From: OLB6 sp964467455
GTDB taxonomy: Bacteria > Bacteroidota > Ignavibacteria > Kapaibacteriales > Kapaibacteriaceae
Assembly: GCA_964467455.1 (NCBI GenBank)
Contig: CAYXQJ010000003.1
Span: 1-64,000 of the forward strand
Length of the DNA stretch: 64,000 nt
Direction of reading: 5' to 3'
In this document: positions 59,985-64,000 of the stretch, one piece after another
Position numbering within the stretch: position 1 is the first letter of the stretch
How the letters are laid out: every line of letters starts with the position of its first letter
Translations under genes and position numbers: made by a program
Notes under the pieces: generated by a model
What the model saw: only the letters and a program-made list of their open reading frames with translations
Told to the model about the DNA's origin: nothing
The model's database searches: none

Positions 59985-61304
59985 GTGAAACTCCCTCGCC
60001 TCGGCTGGTACCTCTACGACTTCGCCAACTCGGCCTTCAGTGCGTCGGTGGTGACGGTGTTCCTTGGACCGTACTTGGCCAGTGTGGCAAAGGCGGCGGC
60101 GGATGCGAACGGACAGATCGCGCCGTTCGGGATCACGATGCATCCGGGAGCGTGGTTCTCGTATGCTGTTAGTGCAAGTGTGTTGCTGCAGGTAGTGGTG
60201 CTGCCGATCGTTGGGGCGCTCACGGATCGTACGACGCTGAAGCGGCGCATGTTGGGGACGCTTGCTTTCATTGGGGCTTTCGCAACAACCCTGCTCTATT
60301 TTGTTACGGTCGACGCGGGCAACTACGTCATGGGCGGCGTTCTCTTTGTGATCGCCAACCTTGCCTTTGGGGCAAGTATGGTTGTGGCCAACGCTTTTTT
60401 GCCCGTGCTTGCATCACCACAAGAGCGCGACAAGGTGTCCAGTCGCGGCTGGGCGTTGGGATATCTCGGCGGTGGGTTGCTCCTCCTTGTCCACCTCCTC
60501 TACTTCAACCATATCGATTCGATCGGCGGTGCTGTTGGCGACGCTGTACGTGTGATCTTGAGTTCTGCCGGTGTGTGGTGGGCGCTATTCACGCTCGCCC
60601 CCTTGACGATGTTGCCAAAGCGGGTGGAGACACCATACTCGGAAGAAGGACCGCCGAACATTGCGCGGTCGTTCACGCAATTGTGGCAGACGTTGAAGAG
60701 TCTGCGCGCCTATCCGATGACGTTGTTGTTCTTTGTGGCCTACTTGCTCTATAACGATGCGGTGCAAACGGTGATCTCGATGGCGTCGGTCTATGGCCAA
60801 GAAGAATTACATCTTGAACTCGATGTGTTGACCAAGGCCATTCTCATCGTACAGTTCGTCGCAGTCGGCGGGTCGTTGATCTTTGAGCGACTTGCTGCGG
60901 TGATCACCACCAAACGGGCCATTGTCGTCGGCCTGATCGGCTGGGCCGGCGTGATGATCGCGGCCTATGCCGTGGTCGCATCAGAGATGCACTTTTATGT
61001 CCTTGCCGTAGTGATCGCCATCGTCATGGGCGGCACACAAGCTCTTTCGCGATCTTTGTTCAGCCAGATGATCCCGCGCGGAAAAGAGGCCGAATATTTT
61101 GCGCTCTATGAGATCAGCGACAAAGGCACATCGTGGCTCGGACCGCTCTTTTTTGGCTTGGCCCTGACCTATACCAGCAGCTATCGGGCCGCCGTGTTAT
61201 CGCTGATCATCTTTCTGGTGGCAGGGCTTCTCCTGCTCCTCCGGGTCAACGTCGACAAGGCCATTGCCGACACCCATCGCGGCTCACTGGGTCAAGAATC
61301 TTGA
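59985..61304 (+). CDS. UMF1/Atg22-type MFS transporter
   Basis: 439 aa from GTG 59985 (VKLPRLGWYLYDFANSAFSA); upstream frame is repeat-derived. Twelve hydrophobic segments. WYLYDFANSAF at the N-terminus, GALTDRTTLKRRMLG after TM2, and YNDAVQTVISMASVYGQEEL and GGTQALSRSLFSQMIPRGKE in the second half are typical of the UMF1 family (vacuole effluxer Atg22-like). Bacterial members are uncharacterised exporters, perhaps of amino acids. The start codon follows the last ATTCCCC unit by one base. Confidence 0.9.
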   Translation: MKLPRLGWYLYDFANSAFSASVVTVFLGPYLASVAKAAADANGQIAPFGITMHPGAWFSYAVSASVLLQVVVLPIVGALTDRTTLKRRMLGTLAFIGAFATTLLYFVTVDAGNYVMGGVLFVIANLAFGASMVVANAFLPVLASPQERDKVSSRGWALGYLGGGLLLLVHLLYFNHIDSIGGAVGDAVRVILSSAGVWWALFTLAPLTMLPKRVETPYSEEGPPNIARSFTQLWQTLKSLRAYPMTLLFFVAYLLYNDAVQTVISMASVYGQEELHLELDVLTKAILIVQFVAVGGSLIFERLAAVITTKRAIVVGLIGWAGVMIAAYAVVASEMHFYVLAVVIAIVMGGTQALSRSLFSQMIPRGKEAEYFALYEISDKGTSWLGPLFFGLALTYTSSYRAAVLSLIIFLVAGLLLLLRVNVDKAIADTHRGSLGQES

Positions 61305-61335
61305 CCAAAGGGTCGGTAAGGGGCGAATTTTCCCG

Positions 61336-61343
61336 TATTTTTG
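61336..61343 (+). promoter_or_regulatory. -7 element TATTTTTG
   Basis: Exact TAnnTTTG match 33 bases upstream of the small gene's ATG at 61377. Confidence 0.45.
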
Positions 61344-61376
61344 CAGGAATACACGCACCCACAGGATCCACAGACC

Positions 61377-61607
61377 ATGTTACAGAAGTACTCGTCCCTG
61401 GCAGCGAAACCGCTGCGTTGGCACGATGGCTCTACATCGACCGTAGGCGCTAATTCCATCTTAGAGACCGATAACAGCAACATCGTCGTTCTTGGCGGCG
61501 TGCAGTACATTGCCGGCGGCTCGCAAGTAAATGTCCTGCTGAACGGAACAGGGCCGACGATCGGTATCGGAGAATCGCTCGAAGACCTTCCGGTGCGACC
61601 TCTATAA
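61377..61607 (+). CDS. Small hypothetical protein
   Basis: 76 aa from ATG 61377. Glycine-rich, strand-like (NIVVLGGVQYIAGGSQVNVL then GTGPTIGIGESLEDLPV). I recognise no family. Its own promoter upstream and a strong palindromic terminator 40 bases after the stop support an independent transcription unit. Confidence 0.65.
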   Translation: MLQKYSSLAAKPLRWHDGSTSTVGANSILETDNSNIVVLGGVQYIAGGSQVNVLLNGTGPTIGIGESLEDLPVRPL

Positions 61608-61646
61608 GGGTATCTGACGATCACCTTCAAACGACACTTAACGACA

Positions 61647-61671
61647 ACGGCCGCCCTAGGGCGGCCGTTTT
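61647..61671. terminator. Bidirectional terminator, 22-base perfect palindrome plus T-run
   Basis: ACGGCCGCCCT followed by its exact complement (61647-61668), then TTTT on the plus strand. It ends the small gene and is close to the stop of the convergent lipoprotein gene (61695). Confidence 0.85.
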
Positions 61672-61694
61672 GATGTTCACGAAAGGCCTATGTC

Positions 61695-62348
61695 TTAGCG
61701 AATACGCCCCGTCACCGTCACGTCCATAGGAGATTCCACAAGCGCAGGTGTCGGAGGTACATTTGGGGCCATCTGAATCATGATCAGTCGACCTGACGGC
61801 ACCGACGTTTCGACTGGTCCTCCGGTCAAGAGGTCTTCGCAGAACGAAACGTAGATGCGACGCCCGGCTGGTGCGGGCATGGGTGTCGACGACCACCCAG
61901 TCGGAGTCCAGGGGAAGAATTTGCCGCTTCCCGTTGTTGTTGCCTGATAATCATAGCAGGTGCACATCGTGCTGTCACTAGGGATCGATTGATCGATGAT
62001 GACGGGTTCGACCCTCTCAGACGTAAGCAACACGCCTTGATACGGTACTCCATTTGCATAGTAGTAGACAGCAGTACCGCGACACAATGTGACCGGTTTA
62101 CCAGGAGCTGCAGCGGAATCGAGCAAGACAGCGACCGAATCACCTGCAGAGATCTGCACTGTTTGATTCAAACTCTTCGATCTTGGATCGATCACTTGCA
62201 ACGTCAGTGTAGAGTCTTTGCCTTTCCCAGCAACATGTGCCTTCCACCACCGCTGTGGTCCTTTGGCGTCTTGTGGACCACCACAGCCCGACAGCATCAA
62301 CATCACGGCTAGCAACGCAGTCAGCACCACTACGAATAGCTTCTTCAT
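61695..62348 (-). CDS. Lipoprotein of unknown function
   Basis: 217 aa from ATG 62348 (GGGAGG five to ten bases upstream). Signal MKKLFVVVLTALLAVMLMLS with lipobox LMLSGC. The mature part is beta-rich with a CTCYDYQATTTGSGKFFPW segment and a Pro/Val-rich end; no known domain seen. Envelope location is clear, function is not. A TAGTTTCG element lies at 62392-62399. Confidence 0.75.
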   Translation of the reverse strand: MKKLFVVVLTALLAVMLMLSGCGGPQDAKGPQRWWKAHVAGKGKDSTLTLQVIDPRSKSLNQTVQISAGDSVAVLLDSAAAPGKPVTLCRGTAVYYYANGVPYQGVLLTSERVEPVIIDQSIPSDSTMCTCYDYQATTTGSGKFFPWTPTGWSSTPMPAPAGRRIYVSFCEDLLTGGPVETSVPSGRLIMIQMAPNVPPTPALVESPMDVTVTGRIR

Positions 62349-62391
62349 TCCACCCTCCCACATTCGTGTACGAAAAAGAATTCTGTCAATG

Positions 62392-62399
62392 CGAAACTA
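62392..62399 (-). promoter_or_regulatory. -7-like element TAGTTTCG of the lipoprotein gene
   Basis: TAnnTTYG on the minus strand, 43 bases before ATG 62348, immediately after the ftsZ stop. Confidence 0.35.
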
Positions 62400-62407
62400 G
62401 GTTCTGC

Positions 62408-63826
62408 CTAGTCCATGATCTTCCGTAGAAATGCTGGTTGTCCGCTGCCGCTGCTTCCTGTGGCCGTTTTCTTTGGACGTAGGAATGCTTCCGGCTGGGC
62501 TGAGGCCGATGTTGTTGAAGACTGCGAGTATGCCTGCGTGCTTGACGAAGGCGCCGGTGCCGGCGATGCTGCGGCCTGACGCTGTTGCGGAGCGCTGCCT
62601 GTTGACGAACCGCCTGCCCCCTGACCCTTTTGATGGCGCCAGATAGCCGGTGTGTCGGGATCGTTTGGATCGATGCCTGTTGGCGCACTCAACACGGAAT
62701 TCGTTGACTGAGCAGCCGGACGATACGGTGTCTCGGCCGGAGCAGATGGTTCCGTGATCGGCGTGACGGTAGGCTCAGATTCTTCCTTTGCGGCACCCGG
62801 GCGAATGATCGTCAGCGCCGGGGTCGACCGACTATGTTCATTTGACGAATGGCTATCGTGTTCTTGGCGACGAAACCCCGTGGCGACCACGGTGATCGAG
62901 ACCTCGTCTTCATAGGTCTCGTCCACCACAACGCCGTGGATCAAGTTCGCTTCATCGCCGGCGGCCTTTTGGATACACTCAACGGCGAGATGAATTTCGT
63001 GCATCGTCAAACTTTCACCACCGGTGATATTGACGAGCAAGCCCTTCGCGCCAAAGATCTGCATGCCTTCCAGGATCGGTGAGTTGAGGGCGTTCTGTGC
63101 TGCTTCGAGAGCACGGCGTTCGCCGGCGCCCACACCAATGCCCATCATGGCATCACCCTGATTCTTCATCACGGTGACCACGTCGGCAAAGTCGACATTG
63201 ATGATGCCTTCTGCATGAATGATATCAGCGATACCCTTCGTGGCATTATACAACACCTCGTCGGCCTTAGCCAAGGCCATCTTGAACGGTACCGATGCAT
63301 CAACGACGGAGAGGATGCGATCGTTCGGGATCACGATCAAGGCATCGACGGCGTCACGCAATTCACGGATACCTTGTTCAGCTACCTTGGCTCGGATCTT
63401 GTTCTCGAAGGAGAAGGGGCGGGTCACGATCCCTACCACAAGAGCACCCAGTTCATGGGCCTCACGTGCAATGATCGGAGCAGCACCGGTACCGGTACCG
63501 CCTCCCATCCCTGCCGTGACAAAGACCATGTCACTCCCGGCAAGGGCGTCGCGCACTTCGTCGAGACTCTCTTCGACGGCAGAGCGTCCGACGTCAGGAT
63601 TCGCCCCAGCGCCAAGACCGCGCGTCGACCCATTGCCAAGTTGGATCTTGGTCTGCGCCGGATTGCGCAAGAGCGCTTGGCTATCGGTGTTGGCTGCAAT
63701 GAACTCCACGTGTTCTAAGCCACGCGAGATCATGGTGCGCACGGCATTCCCGCCCGCGCCGCCAACTCCTATGACGCGGATACGTGCTCCGCTATGTTGT
63801 TCTGTACAGTCCAGTGCAATCGGCAT
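62408..63826 (-). CDS. ftsZ: Cell division GTPase FtsZ
   Basis: 472 aa, longer than the usual 380-400 because of a 130-residue Ser/Pro/Ala/Gln-rich linker. Tubulin signature GGGTGTGAAP near residue 108; GVGGAGGNAVRTM at the N-terminus; T7 region and MMGIGVGAGERRALEAAQ. The conserved C-terminal peptide that docks FtsA and other partners is QPAFLRKIMD. It polymerises into the Z ring at mid-cell. It lies 20 bases downstream of the ftsA end, in the usual order. Confidence 0.97.
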   Translation of the reverse strand: MPIALDCTEQHSGARIRVIGVGGAGGNAVRTMISRGLEHVEFIAANTDSQALLRNPAQTKIQLGNGSTRGLGAGANPDVGRSAVEESLDEVRDALAGSDMVFVTAGMGGGTGTGAAPIIAREAHELGALVVGIVTRPFSFENKIRAKVAEQGIRELRDAVDALIVIPNDRILSVVDASVPFKMALAKADEVLYNATKGIADIIHAEGIINVDFADVVTVMKNQGDAMMGIGVGAGERRALEAAQNALNSPILEGMQIFGAKGLLVNITGGESLTMHEIHLAVECIQKAAGDEANLIHGVVVDETYEDEVSITVVATGFRRQEHDSHSSNEHSRSTPALTIIRPGAAKEESEPTVTPITEPSAPAETPYRPAAQSTNSVLSAPTGIDPNDPDTPAIWRHQKGQGAGGSSTGSAPQQRQAAASPAPAPSSSTQAYSQSSTTSASAQPEAFLRPKKTATGSSGSGQPAFLRKIMD

Positions 63827-63846
63827 GGATCCCCCCGATCGTTGAC

Positions 63847-64000
63847 CTATAAGTTCTCAAACCAATCTTTGAGCTTCCCAAGGAAGCCTGACTTCGAAGC
63901 GGAGTGCTGCTCTCCGGACGAAGTGTGTTGTTGCTGTTGTTGATGTTGTTCTTTGAGCGACTCTTCGACCTTGTCGTCGAACTCGCCCGCATGCTTCATC
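63847..64000 (-). CDS. ftsA: Cell division protein FtsA, C-terminal fragment (runs off window)
   Basis: Fifty codons to a TAG at 63847. A Gln/His-rich spacer (KEQHQQQQQHTSSGEQHS) leads into an amphipathic C-terminal helix, SGFLGKLKDWFENL. This matches the FtsA membrane-targeting sequence, and the position directly before ftsZ supports the assignment. The ATPase domain is outside the window. Confidence 0.8.
   Translation of the reverse strand, partial: MKHAGEFDDKVEESLKEQHQQQQQHTSSGEQHSASKSGFLGKLKDWFENL

Overview
The window is one stretch of a bacterial chromosome of moderately high G+C. It most likely comes from the Bacteroidota/Chlorobiota superphylum, and I would guess a Kapabacteria/Ignavibacteria-like lineage. 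The reasons are: secreted proteins with C-terminal type IX secretion (T9SS) sorting domains, the Bacteroidota-type promoter word TAnnTTTG (also TAnnTTCG) in front of many genes, a CzcA-TolC fusion pump, the protein that Bacteroidota annotations call 'asparagine synthetase B', and a metY-metX-hom methionine operon. The lineage call is an inference from gene content; no rRNA gene is present to settle it.

Layout. 1-6.5 kb: a secreted Asp-box protein running off the left end, a GIY-YIG protein, a RibD/DHFR-like reductase, an NlpC/P60 hydrolase and a peptide-binding lipoprotein, with palindromic REP-like repeats between them. 6.5-12.5 kb: a divalent-metal efflux locus (small protein, CzcA-TolC fusion, CzcB-like adaptor). 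12.5-18.4 kb: two secreted surface proteins, the 'AsnB'-like protein, and a tight orf-ybeY-smg operon. 18.5-25.7 kb: an accessory island starting at a tRNA-Arg(CCU) gene. The 3' end of that tRNA is repeated at 23.93 kb and 25.65 kb. The two intervals carry a lipoprotein, a tail-spike-like protein with both an S74 autochaperone and a T9SS tail, a dead IS3 transposase, a secreted protein and a HicBA pair whose toxin lacks its catalytic histidine. 26.0-28.3 kb: a three-gene phospholipid operon. 28.3-36.6 kb: small stress and conserved genes (DUF2200 and a broken copy, DUF1254, MDR reductase, ArsR-SRPBCC, cyclopropane synthase, VapBC). 36.7-41 kb: a MerR/VIT-vWA pair, a TlpA-like thioredoxin and an AbrB-like protein. 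41.1-48.5 kb: a P2-type cation ATPase and a GltD-like/KorA/KorB 2-oxoacid:ferredoxin oxidoreductase operon. 48.4-54.2 kb: DUF6544-like, OsmC, a DEAD-box helicase behind a strongly structured leader, thioesterase, outer-membrane barrel, DUF1801-type protein. 54.3-59.9 kb: hom, metX and metY behind an unusual leader, dapD, and agmatinase. 60-64 kb: UMF1-type MFS permease, small genes, a lipoprotein, ftsZ and the end of ftsA.

Two sequence-level patterns run through the window. First, many short minisatellite families (GTTAGTC, CTAGCTAT, ACCTGAAGGnG, GGGGAAT and others) recur at separate loci, mostly between genes but also inside genes. Second, the word AGGGGGC or its complement occurs about 39 times by my hand count. 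It lies mostly inside genes, in both orientations, and is absent from about 17.5 to 28.0 kb, which includes the island. The main candidates for undescribed biology are this dispersed word, the tRNA-anchored island, the structured leaders of the helicase gene and of metY, and the MerR/VIT-vWA pair.
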